The notes under the pieces were generated by a model. That model ran no database searches. It was not told the origin of the DNA and saw nothing but the letters and a program-made list of their open reading frames with translations. Positions 5,494 through 5,921 of a DNA stretch of 5,921 nt are shown here, piece by piece. The number at the start of each line of letters is the position of its first letter. The stretch's first letter is position 1. The position numbers and the translations under genes were made by a program. This stretch comes from an uncultured Bacilli bacterium (GTDB lineage Bacteria > Bacillota_I > Bacilli_A > RF39 > UBA660), in assembly GCA_947632255.1 (NCBI GenBank), contig CANROL010000077.1:1-5921 (forward strand), in the 5' to 3' direction.

Positions 5494-5921
5494 ATGAAAC
5501 CATTAAATGAATTAAAAAGGGATTTAGCAAGATATGAGGCAGAATTAGCGAGTATAACAAAAAGTGTCCAAAAGGATACCCCATTTCCATTACACGCATT
5601 AGACGGACATTCTGAGGCGTATACGGTTACCTCATATACTGATAACGCAAGAGCAACCTATTTAAAAGGTCAAATTGCTTCGTTAAAAGCACAAATTGAT
5701 TCTTATGCCCGTGATGCATCTGAAATAAGAGCCGCTCAAGAGAGAAAAGAAATGGAGGATTATCAAGAAGCTAAAGCAGATATTATTGCCTATGCACATG
5801 GTCTATATGCTGAAAAAATTGATGCTTATATGGAACTAAATTTTTGGGGTAAAGCAAAAGCTATGTTTCATGGTAAAAAACCTAAAAAATTAACAGATCA
5901 ACAAGTAATTCAAGAATTTGG
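5494..5921 (+). CDS. Hypothetical coiled-coil protein, 3' partial
   Basis: The frame runs off the window after 142 residues. Residues 1-25 (KPLNELKRDLARYEAELASI) and about 55-100 (YLKGQIASLKAQIDSYA, then AAQERKEMEDYQEAKAD) have heptad-like Leu/Ile/Ala spacing and many Glu/Lys/Gln, suggesting paired helices. Between them is a non-helical stretch, TPFPLHALDGHSEAYTVTSY. Near the end is an aromatic-basic patch, NFWGKAKAMFHGKKPKKL. There is no signal peptide. Ala is commoner and Asn rarer than in the ORF before it, so it may have a different origin. I do not recognise a family; a phage or mobile-element accessory protein is possible from position alone. Confidence 0.7.
   Translation, partial: MKPLNELKRDLARYEAELASITKSVQKDTPFPLHALDGHSEAYTVTSYTDNARATYLKGQIASLKAQIDSYARDASEIRAAQERKEMEDYQEAKADIIAYAHGLYAEKIDAYMELNFWGKAKAMFHGKKPKKLTDQQVIQEF

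Overview
The window is AT-rich, with short spacers, strong Shine-Dalgarno sites, all seven reading frames on the + strand, and TGG for tryptophan. This suggests a low-GC Firmicute, possibly one of the uncultured Bacilli/Mollicutes-related gut lineages; the lineage is inference. Nothing indicates a TGA-to-Trp code: fic appears to end at TGA, and every tryptophan noticed is TGG.

Positions 1-2709 hold two surface-protein genes. The first lacks its 5' end and encodes seven tandem bacterial Ig-like (BIG2) modules followed by one C-terminal membrane anchor. A hairpin that overlaps its stop codon looks like an intrinsic terminator. The second encodes a secreted, membrane-anchored protein with a cohesin-like module, one degenerate Ig-like module and a C-terminal membrane segment. 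Both would display beta-sandwich modules outside the cell, presumably for adhesion or protein-protein contact.

Positions 2710-4049 begin with a near-consensus sigma-A promoter that has a palindrome over its -10 box. It drives a Fic-family enzyme (probable AMP transferase with an N-terminal inhibitory motif) and, five bases later, the front part of rmuC, a DNA-recombination/nuclease-like protein.

From about 4050 the character changes. The rmuC frame runs without a stop into a NUMOD1-type DNA-binding module, which normally forms the C-terminus of phage HNH homing endonucleases. An HK97-type phage portal gene follows at once. The portal frame loses similarity to its family after about half its length and continues into a more AT-rich, Lys/Asn/Glu-rich tail of unknown origin. 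A small ORF that may be an immunity protein comes next, then a partial coiled-coil ORF. The region 4050-5189 therefore reads as a patchwork of at least three pieces joined in frame: host rmuC, a phage HNH/portal fragment, and an unknown tail. This could be a decayed prophage or mobile-element scar, or a misassembled contig; sequence alone cannot decide. I see no CRISPR array, tRNA, rRNA or transposase.
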